A DNA stretch of 27,474 nucleotides from JBBDWJ01 sp040902925 (GCA_040902925.1 JBBDWJ010000176.1:1-27474); one strand, 5' to 3'. Counted from the first letter of the stretch, positions 16,002-23,540 are shown. A program made the numbers and translations. Notes: generated by a model from the sequence alone, not told the origin.

Positions 16002-16798
16002 TGTTGCTTTTCTCTTCCGAGCCTCGATAGGTATGCGACGAGATCGTTGAGCTCCGGTTCGCTGAAGGTGCCGCCGTACGCCGGCATCAACGATTTTTCC
16101 GACTCCGTGATCTGCTTGATCTCGTCCTTCAGATACGAATGAAAGCCCCCCTGCATATCCAGGAACTGCACGGAAAAATTGTCGGAACGGCGCTGAATGC
16201 CCTGAATAGTCTGGCCGTCCGTGGTGACGACCGTAACCACGGCGTAGCCGCGCGGCACGCTGGCATCGGGTTTGAGCAGGGAGTCCCGCAGATAATTTGC
16301 GCCGCGTTTTGCGCCGATCTCAGTAAGATTCGGGCCGGCCCCCGCGCCCTCGAGGCGCACGCGGTGGCATTGCCCGCAGCCGCCCTTGCCCCAAAACAGC
16401 TTCCCGCCGGCGGCAACATCGCCTTGCACGGTCCCCAGATTGCGCCCCGCAAGCGAGCGCACATAAGCGACCACCTGCCATATGCTCTCGCCCGTCAGGA
16501 TGTTGCGGAAACCCCGCATGACGCCGCGCCCCGCCATCACGACCTGGCGCAGGTCTTCGTCGCGGCCGCCGGAGGAGTAATTGCCTTCCGTCAAATCCGG
16601 ACCGCTGCCGCCTTCTCCCTGCGCGCCGTGGCACGCGGAGCAGTGGACGCGGAACACTTCAGCGCCCGCGGCGACGGCCTGCGGGTCGTTGCCGAAAGGA
16701 TTCTGCAAGCCGCCGGCGTGGGGTTCGTTCGCGTTCTGAGCTAAAGCGAGGCCAGCGGCGAGCAGGAACAGCAGGACTCGGTGAGCGCTGGATTTCAT
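15998..16798 (-). CDS. Secreted two-haem cytochrome c with Pirellula-type haem domain
   Basis: This protein is about 266 residues from the ATG at 16798, whose signal peptide is MKSSAHRVLLFLLAAGLALAQ. The first cytochrome c module has CSACH with a likely Met ligand in MRGF and ends in IWQVVAYVRSLAG. The second has CGQCH, GAGPNLTEIGAKRGANYLRDSLLKPDASVPRGY, a beta insertion (VVTVVTTDGQTIQGIQRR...) and SLMPAYGGTFSEPELNDLVAYLSRL; this insertion before the Met ligand is the layout of the haem-binding domain TIGR02603. The stop overlaps the PQQ dehydrogenase start by four bases, so it is the likely electron acceptor. An alternative GTG at 16858 would add 20 residues with no signal features. Confidence 0.87.
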   Translation of the reverse strand: MKSSAHRVLLFLLAAGLALAQNANEPHAGGLQNPFGNDPQAVAAGAEVFRVHCSACHGAQGEGGSGPDLTEGNYSSGGRDEDLRQVVMAGRGVMRGFRNILTGESIWQVVAYVRSLAGRNLGTVQGDVAAGGKLFWGKGGCGQCHRVRLEGAGAGPNLTEIGAKRGANYLRDSLLKPDASVPRGYAVVTVVTTDGQTIQGIQRRSDNFSVQFLDMQGGFHSYLKDEIKQITESEKSLMPAYGGTFSEPELNDLVAYLSRLGREKQQ

Positions 16799-16869
16799 AA
16801 GGGCTGCGGCGCGGATGCAGGAATGGCCGCTTCGCGTCCGGGTTGTATTGGCTCGCACTACTCTAACAG

Positions 16870-18042
16870 CTAGTAATCCCGCACCTGCTTCTGGTAAGCA
16901 TCGAAATTCCGGCGCGTCTCCTCCAGCGAATCGCCGCCGAACTTTTCGAGAAACGCCCCCGCCAATACAAACGCGACCATGGCCTCGCCGATAACTCCCG
17001 CCGCCGGCACGACGGCCACGTCGGATCTCTCATAGGCCGCCGACGAGGGCTCGCGGGTCTCGAAGTCGACCGACTCGAGCGGCTTGCGCAACGTCGAGAT
17101 CGGTTTCAGATAACCACGAACCACCAGGTCCTGGCCGTTCGTCATGCCGCCTTCAAGACCCCCGGCGTAATTCGATCCGCGATAGAACGCCCGTTTTTCC
17201 TTGTTGTAGTGAATCGTGTCCTGAACCTTCGAGCCCGGCGAAACCGCCGCCACAGTGCCGCGGCCGATCTCAACCGCCTTCACCGCCTGCATTGAAACGA
17301 TGGCCTGCGAAAGCCTGCCGTCGAGGCGCGAATCCCACGTAATATGCGACCCCAGGCCGACGGGCGGCGTGTGGACCACAACTTCGAAAACACCGCCGCG
17401 CGTATCGCCCGTGCGAAACGCCTCGTCGACTTCGGCCTTCATGCGCTGCTCGACCTCGGCGTCGACACAGCCGAGCAGCACCTCGTCTTTTTCGGCGAGC
17501 GCTTGGAGTTCCTCCCAGGAAGGGTCCCGTTCGAGCCAGGCCTCGCCGACCGCGACAACGTGGCTCAGAATCTCCATGCCGAACTGCCGCAGGAACAGCT
17601 TGCACAGGCCGCCGATGGCGACCCGCGAAGTGGTCTCGCGCGCGCTGGCCCGTTCGAGCACGTAACGGGCGTCGGGGAAATTGTATTTGATCGAGCCGGC
17701 AAGATCGGCATGCCCAGGCCGCGGCCGCTTCACCGGCTTCGCCTTGTCCTCGGCGCCCTCGGCGTCTTCGACCGGCAGCGCCTCGGTCCAGTTTTTCCAA
17801 TCGCGATTCTCGAGCAGGATGGCAATAGGCGAGCCGATGGTCTTGCCGTGGCGAACGCCCGAGACGATGTGCGCCTTGTCGGTTTCGATCTTCATCCGGC
17901 CGCCGCGGCCGAAGCCCTGCTGCCGCCGCCAAAGCTGGCGGTTCAGGAAATCGAGCGACACGGGGATTCCGGCGGGCAGTCCGGTCAGGATCGTTACCAA
18001 GGATTCGCCGTGAGATTCCCCGGCGGTTTCAAAGCGCAACAT
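16870..18042 (-). CDS. aroC: Chorismate synthase
   Basis: This 390-residue protein is chorismate synthase, the last step of the shikimate pathway: it removes phosphate from EPSP to make chorismate using reduced FMN. Family signatures are the N-terminal AGESHGESLVTILTGLPAG with its active-site His, QGFGRGGRMKIETDKAHIVSGVRHGKTIGSPIA, the central PGHADLAGSIKYNFPDARYVLERASARETTSRVAIG, GGLEGGMTNGQDLVVRGYLKPI, and the C-terminal ERSDVAVVPAAGVIGEAMVAFVLAGAFLEKFGGDS. The length is normal. No strong ribosome-binding site precedes the ATG at 18042. It is transcribed divergently from rlmB, 54 bp apart, with a TATGAT-like -10 on the minus strand (18083-18078). Confidence 0.97.
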   Translation of the reverse strand: MLRFETAGESHGESLVTILTGLPAGIPVSLDFLNRQLWRRQQGFGRGGRMKIETDKAHIVSGVRHGKTIGSPIAILLENRDWKNWTEALPVEDAEGAEDKAKPVKRPRPGHADLAGSIKYNFPDARYVLERASARETTSRVAIGGLCKLFLRQFGMEILSHVVAVGEAWLERDPSWEELQALAEKDEVLLGCVDAEVEQRMKAEVDEAFRTGDTRGGVFEVVVHTPPVGLGSHITWDSRLDGRLSQAIVSMQAVKAVEIGRGTVAAVSPGSKVQDTIHYNKEKRAFYRGSNYAGGLEGGMTNGQDLVVRGYLKPISTLRKPLESVDFETREPSSAAYERSDVAVVPAAGVIGEAMVAFVLAGAFLEKFGGDSLEETRRNFDAYQKQVRDY

Positions 18043-18077
18043 TTCGTTGGAGTCCAGGCAGGCAGGCTGAATTTTCT

Positions 18078-18083
18078 ATCATA
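18078..18083 (-). promoter_or_regulatory. Candidate -10 box of aroC
   Basis: TATGAT on the minus strand (5/6 match) lies 36 bp from the aroC ATG and predicts a leader of about 29 nt. No clear -35 box is found 16-18 bp upstream. The related plus-strand TATCAT is too close to the rlmB ribosome-binding site to serve that gene. Confidence 0.3.
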
Positions 18084-18096
18084 GCGGAGATACAAC

Positions 18097-18837
18097 ATGA
18101 GCCGACTAATGGGAATCCACGCGGTAGGAGAGGCGCTGCGGGCCGGCAGGCCCCTCAACCAGGTCCTGGTGGCGCGCGAGAGCAAGAACCGGCGGCTGCA
18201 GCCGATTATCGACGAGTGCCGCAAATTGGGCGTGCCGCTGCGGTTTGAGCCGCGCGCGGCCCTCGACCGCCTGGCCCAGGGCGGCGCCCACCAGGGAATC
18301 ATAGCCGAGGCGGCCTCGAAGACCTACGCCTCGCTGGATGACGTGATCGGTTCGCTCGACCACCCCGGCCTGCTGGTCGTGCTCGACGGCGTGGAAGACC
18401 CGCACAACCTCGGCGCGATCATCCGCTCGGCCCATGCCGCCGGGGCGGATGCGATTTTGCTGCCCGAGCGGCGCTCCGCGGGTTTGACCGAAACGGTAGC
18501 GAAAGCAGCCGCCGGCGCGCTCGAATATCTGCCGGTGGTGCGTATCGCGAACGTCAACCGCGCTCTCGAAACCCTGAAGGAAAAAAACTACTGGATCTAC
18601 GGCCTCGACGAGCGCGGCACCCAAAGCTACGACCAGCCCGACTATTCCGGCAACGCCGCGCTGGTGCTGGGAGGGGAAGGCAAGGGCCTCCACGAGCTGA
18701 CGGCCAAGCGCTGCGATTTTCTGGTGAAGATTCCGGTCGCCGGGCGCATTGCTTCGTTGAATGTCTCCGTCGCCGCCGGCATTGTGCTGTTTGAAGTGCT
18801 GCGTAGAAGGCGCGGAGGGACGAAGCAAGCCCAATAG
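18097..18837 (+). CDS. rlmB: 23S rRNA 2'-O-methyltransferase, TrmH family (RlmB-like)
   Basis: This 246-residue SPOUT methyltransferase has the N-terminal substrate-binding domain (MGIHAVGEALRAGRPLNQVLVA... GGAHQGIIAEA) and the three SpoU/TrmH motifs: GVEDPHNLGAIIRSAHAAGA (about 100-119), ALVLGGEGKGLHEL (about 188-201) and IPVAGRIASLNVSVAAGIVLFE (about 211-232). The family uses S-adenosylmethionine to methylate a guanosine ribose; RlmB targets G2251 of 23S rRNA. A close alternative is another TrmH-group member with a different RNA target. GGAG lies eight bases before the ATG. It is divergent from aroC and ends 58 bp before a composite repeat element. Confidence 0.9.
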   Translation: MSRLMGIHAVGEALRAGRPLNQVLVARESKNRRLQPIIDECRKLGVPLRFEPRAALDRLAQGGAHQGIIAEAASKTYASLDDVIGSLDHPGLLVVLDGVEDPHNLGAIIRSAHAAGADAILLPERRSAGLTETVAKAAAGALEYLPVVRIANVNRALETLKEKNYWIYGLDERGTQSYDQPDYSGNAALVLGGEGKGLHELTAKRCDFLVKIPVAGRIASLNVSVAAGIVLFEVLRRRRGGTKQAQ

Positions 18838-18895
18838 AGCGAAAGGATCCAGGAAGCTGCTCAAATAGCGATAGAAGTGAGCGGGCCAGAGGCGA

Positions 18896-19022
18896 AGTGG
18901 GGACCGGTACTCCTGCCGGTCCCGGCGGGCGCAGCCCGCCTGTCTTAGTCCCTTCGCCGCGGCGAAGGATCGGCACGAGTCGAGGTCGGCGGCCGCATCG
19001 CCGCCGAGTACCGGTCCTCACT
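18896..19022. repeat. Composite REP-like element with 17-bp inverted ends, copy 2
   Basis: The left end AGTGGGGACCGGTACTC (18896-18912) and the right end GAGTACCGGTCCTCACT (19006-19022) are inverted repeats with one mismatch. Inside are a hairpin with arms GGACCGG (18901-18907) and CCGGTCC (18916-18922), one with arms GGCGGGC (18924-18930) and GCCCGCC (18934-18940), the perfect palindrome CCTTCGCCGCGGCGAAGG (18951-18968), and GGCGGC/GCCGCC near 18988-19005. It fills the gap between rlmB and thrC and contains no credible gene. Two inverted REP units in one element is the layout of a REPIN or a small MITE-like element. No transposase is in the window. Confidence 0.75.
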
Positions 19023-19101
19023 CTGCTCCCTAAAGTGCCAGGTTGCTACCATGAAAGCTCCGCGTCGGGCCCTTGCGCCTGCGCGGCAAATCCATCAACT
19101 T

Positions 19102-20457
19102 ATGCCCGCCGAGTTAGTTTGCTTCAACCCTGAGTGCCGCCGCCGATTCGCCATCGACGAGGTACTCTACCAGTGCCCGGCTTGCCAAACGCTGCTCGAA
19201 GTGGAGAATGACTTCGCCGGAGTGCGGCCCGCCGATCTGAAAGCCTTGTGGGACCAGCGCCGCCTCAGCCGCGCGGCCCTCGACGTCAGCGGCGTCTGGC
19301 GCTTTCGCGAAATGCTGGCGTTTGTTGACGACCCGGCGCACGTCGTCACTCTGCGGGAAGGCAACACGCCGCTGTTCGACCTGCCGCGCGCCGCCGAATA
19401 TGGCGGCCTCGATCGCCTGCAGTGCAAGCATCAGGGCTACAACCCCTCGGGGTCATTCAAAGACAACGGCATGACGACCGGCTCGACTCAGGCGCGCAAG
19501 CTCGGCATGAAGCGCGTGGCGTGCGTCTCGACCGGCAACACCTCGGCGTCGATGGCAGCCTACGCCGCCGCGGCGGGGCAGCAGGCGGTCATTTTCATTC
19601 CGCACGGCAACATCGCCTATGGCAAGCTCGCTCAGGCGCTCGAATACGGCGCGCTGACCATTCAGGTGGAGGCGAATTTCGACCAGATTCTGGCGCTCGT
19701 TCGAGAGCTGGCGGAAAAGCTCGGCATCTATCTGCTCAACTCGATTAACCCGTTCCGCATCGAAGGCCAGAAAACAATAGCCATCGAGCTGCTCGACCAG
19801 CGCGAGTGGCGCGTGCCGGATTGGATCGTGCTGCCCGGCGGCAACCTCGGCAATGTTTCCGCGCTGGGAAAGGCCTGCCGCGAACTGAAGCAGGTCGGGT
19901 TGATCGACAAGCTGCCTCGCTTCGCGGTGGTGCAGGCCGAAGGCGCCGCGCCGCTCTACCACCTGTTCCAAAAAGAAAAGCGCGACATCATCGAGTTCGT
20001 CGAAAACCCCGAAACGCTGGCTACGGCCATCCGCATCGGCGCGCCGGTCTCGTGGCCCAAGGCGAAATTCGAAATCGAAAACAGCGGCGGGTTAGTGGGC
20101 GCGGTGAGCGAGCAGGAAATCGCCGACGCCAAGGCCATTATCGGGCGCTGCGGCATCGGCTGCGAGCCGGCATCAGCGGCGACGCTCGCCGGGATCAAAA
20201 AATTTACCGCCGCCGGCCGTATTGCGCCCGATGCCGATGTCGTGGCCGTACTCACCGGCCATTTACTGAAAGATCCCGATTACGTTTACCGCTATCACAC
20301 CAACCAGCTTCGCGCTCCCGGCGACATCAAGATCGAGTCGACCTTCGGCAACCAGCCGGTAGTGATGCCCAACGACCCCTCCCGCATCGCTCGCTTCTTG
20401 GAGGAGGCAGAGAAGTCAGCGGGAAAGCCGGTTGAGCCCGCGCCGGCTAAAGTCTGA
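19102..20457 (+). CDS. thrC: Threonine synthase
   Basis: Counting from the ATG at 19102 this is 451 residues. It begins with a zinc-ribbon-like region (Cys7, Cys12, Cys25, Cys28: CFNPEC...CPAC) seen in one branch of threonine synthases. The PLP-binding core follows: LREGNTPLFDL, CKHQGYNPSGSFKDNGMTT with the Schiff-base Lys120, ACVSTGNTSASMAAYAAAAG, LPGGNLGNVSALG and AVLTGHLLKDPDYV. The enzyme converts O-phospho-L-homoserine to threonine in the cytoplasm. A longer form from the ATG at 19051 has a modest AGG upstream and would add 17 basic residues; I prefer the shorter form because conserved sequence starts at AELVCFNP. No operon partner is visible; the 3' end is overlapped by an antisense ORF. 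Confidence 0.93.
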   Translation: MPAELVCFNPECRRRFAIDEVLYQCPACQTLLEVENDFAGVRPADLKALWDQRRLSRAALDVSGVWRFREMLAFVDDPAHVVTLREGNTPLFDLPRAAEYGGLDRLQCKHQGYNPSGSFKDNGMTTGSTQARKLGMKRVACVSTGNTSASMAAYAAAAGQQAVIFIPHGNIAYGKLAQALEYGALTIQVEANFDQILALVRELAEKLGIYLLNSINPFRIEGQKTIAIELLDQREWRVPDWIVLPGGNLGNVSALGKACRELKQVGLIDKLPRFAVVQAEGAAPLYHLFQKEKRDIIEFVENPETLATAIRIGAPVSWPKAKFEIENSGGLVGAVSEQEIADAKAIIGRCGIGCEPASAATLAGIKKFTAAGRIAPDADVVAVLTGHLLKDPDYVYRYHTNQLRAPGDIKIESTFGNQPVVMPNDPSRIARFLEEAEKSAGKPVEPAPAKV

Positions 20458-20846
20458 GGCATGCACGGCGACGCGCACTCGGACACGGACTGCCAATCGA
20501 GATGCGACTCGGCGCGAAGAACCGTTGCGGCCGCGCCGCCAATAGCCGCCGTCAAGGTTTCCACGGCAAGCTGGACGGCCGTCCCCTGCCGCTCAACCGA
20601 CACCCATAGCGCCGTCCGCGCCGGGCCGTACTCGTTGCAGATTCGCCGCAGACAGGTTCTGGCTTGCTCACGGTTCTCGACGGAGCAATTGAGCCGAACC
20701 CGGCCGTCGGTCAGACGGACAACCAGCGCCGAGGAAGGCAGATGACCGCGCCGCACCATCCGCTGCAAGGCTTCCAGTAGCTCGGACTCCAAAGTCTCGT
20801 CCCCGTGGTCTCGTCCAAGTACAACTGCCGTGACTGGACTCTTCAC
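20295..20846 (-). CDS. Small BON-like protein, antisense to the end of thrC
   Basis: This frame encodes 183 residues from a GTG at 20846. The first 130 residues lie outside thrC and use GC-rich third positions like real genes nearby. The stretch ETLESELLEALQRMV...SALVVRLTDGRVRLNCSVENREQARTCLRRICNEYG followed by ALWVSVER fits the alpha-beta pattern of a BON domain, a small module often found in exported or membrane-binding proteins; there is no signal peptide. The last 53 codons run antisense through the thrC 3' end and look uninformative, so the C-terminus may be neutral read-through. The start could be later. Function unknown; the family call is tentative. Confidence 0.45.
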   Translation of the reverse strand: MKSPVTAVVLGRDHGDETLESELLEALQRMVRRGHLPSSALVVRLTDGRVRLNCSVENREQARTCLRRICNEYGPARTALWVSVERQGTAVQLAVETLTAAIGGAAATVLRAESHLDWQSVSECASPCMPQTLAGAGSTGFPADFSASSKKRAMREGSLGITTGWLPKVDSILMSPGARSWLV

Positions 20847-20929
20847 GAACAGCTTATCGGCCCAGATCGATCGGAGCGAAGAGCTCCATCATCGATCGGG
20901 TGTCATTCCGAAGAGAATCCGGGCCGGGT

Positions 20930-20948
20930 TGTTACACGGCGTGTAACA
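20930..20948. promoter_or_regulatory. 19-bp palindrome between divergent genes (operator candidate)
   Basis: TGTTACACGGCGTGTAACA has perfect 8-base arms around GGC. It stands between the divergent BON-like ORF (start 20846) and the TPR operon (start 20991), the natural place for a dimeric repressor. The TTACAC/GTGTAA arms resemble operators of BlaI/CopY-type repressors, but the 3-base spacer differs and no such regulator gene is in the window. Confidence 0.5.
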
Positions 20949-20978
20949 CAAGAGCCGCGAGCCAAAGAGTCGCGTTGT

Positions 20979-20984
20979 TAGAAT
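20979..20984 (+). promoter_or_regulatory. Candidate -10 box of the TPR operon, possibly leaderless
   Basis: TAGAAT (5/6 match) ends seven bases before the ATG at 20991, so transcription would begin at or next to the start codon. No Shine-Dalgarno-like sequence lies before that ATG, which agrees with a leaderless message. No -35 box is evident. Confidence 0.3.
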
Positions 20985-20990
20985 GACGGT

Positions 20991-22229
20991 ATGGTTTGGG
21001 CGCTCGTAGGCCTGATTGCGTTCCTCGCCGTTCCCCCGCCGAATGAGCTCGAGCAGGCCGTCAAGGCCCTGGAGGCCGAGGACTACGCACAGGCCGCTCC
21101 GCTGCTCGAAAAAGCGTTGGCCGAGGATGCGGAGAACGTTGAAGTGCGCTTCAACCTGGCATTCGCCTATAGCCAGCTCGAGCAAGACGACAAGGCCATC
21201 GAGCACTACGCTAAGCTCCTCGCGCAGAAACCGGACTTGCCGCAGGCCCGCATGAATCTGGGAATGCTGTTGCTCCGGCAGGATCGGCCCGCCGAGGCCG
21301 CACCGTACCTGGAAACACTCGCACAGACCCGCCCCGACGACTTTCGCGCTCAGTTTTACTACGCTCACGCCCTGGAAGGCGCAGGCAAGGCCGAGCAAGC
21401 TATCGCCCCTTATCAGCGGGCTGTTGAGCTCGACGGCGGCTCAGCCGACGCGGTGCTCGGATTGGGCCGCGCACTGGCTCGGGCCGGGCGCTTCGACGAA
21501 GCCGAGCCGCTCTACCGGAAAGCGGCCCAGATCGACCCCGGCCTCGACGGGCAAATGCTCGAATTCGCGGAAATGCTCGAACAGGGGGGCCGAAAAGGGC
21601 AGGCCTTGGGCCTCTACCAGGTTTATCTCGCATCCCACAACGACGCGGTCGCGGTCCGGGAACGTGTCGGACTGCTGCTGCTGGATCAGAAGCGCTATCA
21701 GGAATCGGTCCCGGTGCTCGAAGCCGCGGTGGCCCAAAGCGCAACCGCGGCGAACCAGGCGGCGCTGGCCGAGGCGTACTCGCTTAGCGATCAGCCGGAC
21801 AAAGCTTTGCCGGCGTGGCGCGAAGCGGTTGGCGCCGAACCCGAAAGCGCCGTTTTGCGCGTGCGCTACGCCAATGGTCTGCTCGCCGCGCAGATGTTCG
21901 ACGACGCCGCGCGGAATTACTACACCGCCCTACAAAGGGACCCCAGCCTCATCGACGGCTGGAACGGTCTGGCTTTCAGCCTTTATAAGCTGGAGAATTA
22001 CGAGGGCGCGCTAAAGGCTCTGGGCGAAATCCACCAGCGCGGCGTAGAAAAGCCGGCGGCAACCTTCCTGATGGCCATTACGCAGGATAAGCTGCAAATG
22101 TACACCGCCGCGAAAGCCAGCTACGAAAGGTTTCTGGCTGCAAAAACAGGTATGGAGGACGAAGAGTTCCAGGCGAGGCAGCGCATCATCGTGATCAACA
22201 AAGTCCTGGAAAAAAAGCTGGGCAAATGA
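20991..22229 (+). CDS. TPR-rich protein, operon gene 1
   Basis: This 412-residue protein has a short hydrophobic N-terminus (MVWALVGLIAFLAVPPP), probably a signal or anchor, then about ten TPR units covering almost the whole chain, for example NELEQAVKALEAEDYAQAAPLLEKALAEDAENVEVRFNLAFAYSQL, KAEQAIAPYQRAVELDGGSADAVLGLGRALARAGRFDEAEPLYRKAAQIDPG and QMFDDAARNYYTALQRDPSLIDGWNGLAFSLYKLENYEGALKAL. Such arrays are protein-binding scaffolds in the envelope. Its TGA overlaps the ATG of the next gene (ATGATGA), so translation of the two is coupled. Partners are likely the two small exported proteins downstream. Confidence 0.85.
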   Translation: MVWALVGLIAFLAVPPPNELEQAVKALEAEDYAQAAPLLEKALAEDAENVEVRFNLAFAYSQLEQDDKAIEHYAKLLAQKPDLPQARMNLGMLLLRQDRPAEAAPYLETLAQTRPDDFRAQFYYAHALEGAGKAEQAIAPYQRAVELDGGSADAVLGLGRALARAGRFDEAEPLYRKAAQIDPGLDGQMLEFAEMLEQGGRKGQALGLYQVYLASHNDAVAVRERVGLLLLDQKRYQESVPVLEAAVAQSATAANQAALAEAYSLSDQPDKALPAWREAVGAEPESAVLRVRYANGLLAAQMFDDAARNYYTALQRDPSLIDGWNGLAFSLYKLENYEGALKALGEIHQRGVEKPAATFLMAITQDKLQMYTAAKASYERFLAAKTGMEDEEFQARQRIIVINKVLEKKLGK

Positions 22230-22696
22230 TGAGGATGCGGCTCATTTCCGTGTTACTGGCGGCGGCCTTGGGCGGGCTGTCCGCGGGCCCTAGCCTGGCC
22301 GCGCGCGCGCCGGCAAGCCTCGAAGAGGTACGCGCTGAGCGAAACGCCGAAAAACGTTCGCGGCTGGCTCTAGAGTATGCTCACGCCACGCTCGATCGCG
22401 CTATCGCGACTTACGCGGAAGGAAAGCAACAAGCCGGCCTCCAATTGCTGCTGGAAATCCAACAGGCGGCGGAACTGAGCCAGGAGTCGCTCAAAGCCAC
22501 GGGAAAGATTCCGTCCAAGAGTCCGAAGCATTTCAAGCGCGCCGAAATTGAAACGCGAAAACTGCTGCGGGAGCTCGAAGCCGCCGAAAGGCAGGTGGAG
22601 TTCGACCACCGCCAGCACGTGCGCGAAGTCTACGATCGCGTGGAAGAGATTAACCGCGAACTGTTGTTGGGCATCATGACCAAGCCCAAGAAATGA
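22226..22696 (+). CDS. Small exported helical protein, operon gene 2
   Basis: This 156-residue protein starts at an ATG that overlaps the upstream TGA. Residues 1-26 (MMRMRLISVLLAAALGGLSAGPSLAA) form a signal peptide; nearby ATGs at 22235 give an equally good signal. The mature part is almost all charged alpha helix with coiled-coil character (LALEYAHATLDRAIATYAEGKQQAGLQLLLEIQQAAELSQESL, then EIETRKLLRELEAAERQVEFDHRQHVREVYDRVEEINRELL). I do not recognise a named family. It faintly resembles the next gene in its first helices, so the two may be distant paralogues. It probably acts in the periplasm with the TPR protein. Confidence 0.75.
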   Translation: MMRMRLISVLLAAALGGLSAGPSLAARAPASLEEVRAERNAEKRSRLALEYAHATLDRAIATYAEGKQQAGLQLLLEIQQAAELSQESLKATGKIPSKSPKHFKRAEIETRKLLRELEAAERQVEFDHRQHVREVYDRVEEINRELLLGIMTKPKK

Positions 22697-22720
22697 GGAT
22701 GCCCAGGAAGTGAGGATGTT

Positions 22721-23389
22721 ATGAAAAGCCGGGTCGCATTGGCCGCCATGCTTGTCCTCCTGGCGCCGTTCGCCGTCAGCGCGCAGGAGATCGTCGGCGG
22801 ACAGGAATTCCTTACCGAGCACGAAGTCGACCTGATTCGCGAGGCGCAGGAGCCGAACACGCGCATCGAGACCTACCTGCACTTCGCCTTGCTGCGGCTG
22901 GAGCTGATCAAACAGAAGCTCGCGGTCGAGGCTCCCGGACGGTCCGTCGAGATCCACCGCAACCTCGGGGAGTATTCCAAGATCATCGACGCGATCGACA
23001 TGGTGGTCGATGACGCACTGGTGCGCGAAGCCGACATCGCCAAGGGCATGGAGCTGATCGGAAAACAGGAAGCGGACTTCCTGGCCACGTTGAAAAATAT
23101 CGAGGAAAAACCCGCCGAGGACCACTGGCGCTATGAATTCGTGCTCGACGACGCCATCGAGATCACCAACGACAGCCTGGAGCTGGCGCAAGGCGATCTG
23201 CAAGAGCGGAAGGGCGATGTCGAGGCCGCCGACGCCGGGCAGCGACGGGCCATCGAAGGCACGCAGGCGCCGGAAATCCGGGAAGAGAGGGAAAAGGCCA
23301 AGAAGGCCGCCGAAGCCCAGGCCGCCGAGGAAAAGCGCAAGCGCCCGACGCTGCTCAAGCCCGGTGAAAAGAAGGAAGCCAAACCCTAG
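22721..23389 (+). CDS. Small exported helical protein, operon gene 3
   Basis: This 222-residue protein has a signal peptide (MKSRVALAAMLVLLAPFAVSAQ) and GAGGA eight bases before its ATG. The mature part is helical: YLHFALLRLELIKQKLAVEAPGRSVEIHRNLGEYSKIIDAIDMVVDDALVREADIAKGM, then a middle segment (FLATLKNIEEKPAEDHWRYEFVLDDAIEITNDSLELAQG), then a highly charged tail rich in Lys, Glu and Ala (EEREKAKKAAEAQAAEEKRKRP). No named family is recognised. It lies 24 bp after gene 2, and the repeated TGAGGATG motif around both starts suggests the same translation signal. Likely periplasmic. Confidence 0.75.
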   Translation: MKSRVALAAMLVLLAPFAVSAQEIVGGQEFLTEHEVDLIREAQEPNTRIETYLHFALLRLELIKQKLAVEAPGRSVEIHRNLGEYSKIIDAIDMVVDDALVREADIAKGMELIGKQEADFLATLKNIEEKPAEDHWRYEFVLDDAIEITNDSLELAQGDLQERKGDVEAADAGQRRAIEGTQAPEIREEREKAKKAAEAQAAEEKRKRPTLLKPGEKKEAKP

Positions 23390-23540
23390 GCCCGGCCGTT
23401 TCCCGCAACCGCCGCGCAGAAATTCCGAGCCGCCGCCATTCGTTTCGGCGTGGCTCAAAACCTCCCCAAACCGCCGTTACGATAAACTGACGAATCGCAA
23501 GATCTAGAGAACGCGTGGGGGCGGCGCCCCGCGCGGGTCC

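Noticed and set aside
18077..18082. TATCAT as a -10 box for rlmB
   Set aside because: Transcription would start inside the GGAG ribosome-binding site; the box fits the minus-strand aroC promoter better.
17344..18084. Open frame of 246 codons antisense to aroC
   Set aside because: Shadow of chorismate synthase codons; no independent start signal.
22370..23458. Open frame of 362 codons antisense to the two small exported proteins
   Set aside because: Gly/Leu/Phe-rich shadow of lysine/glutamate helix codons; the plus frames have signal peptides and ribosome-binding sites.
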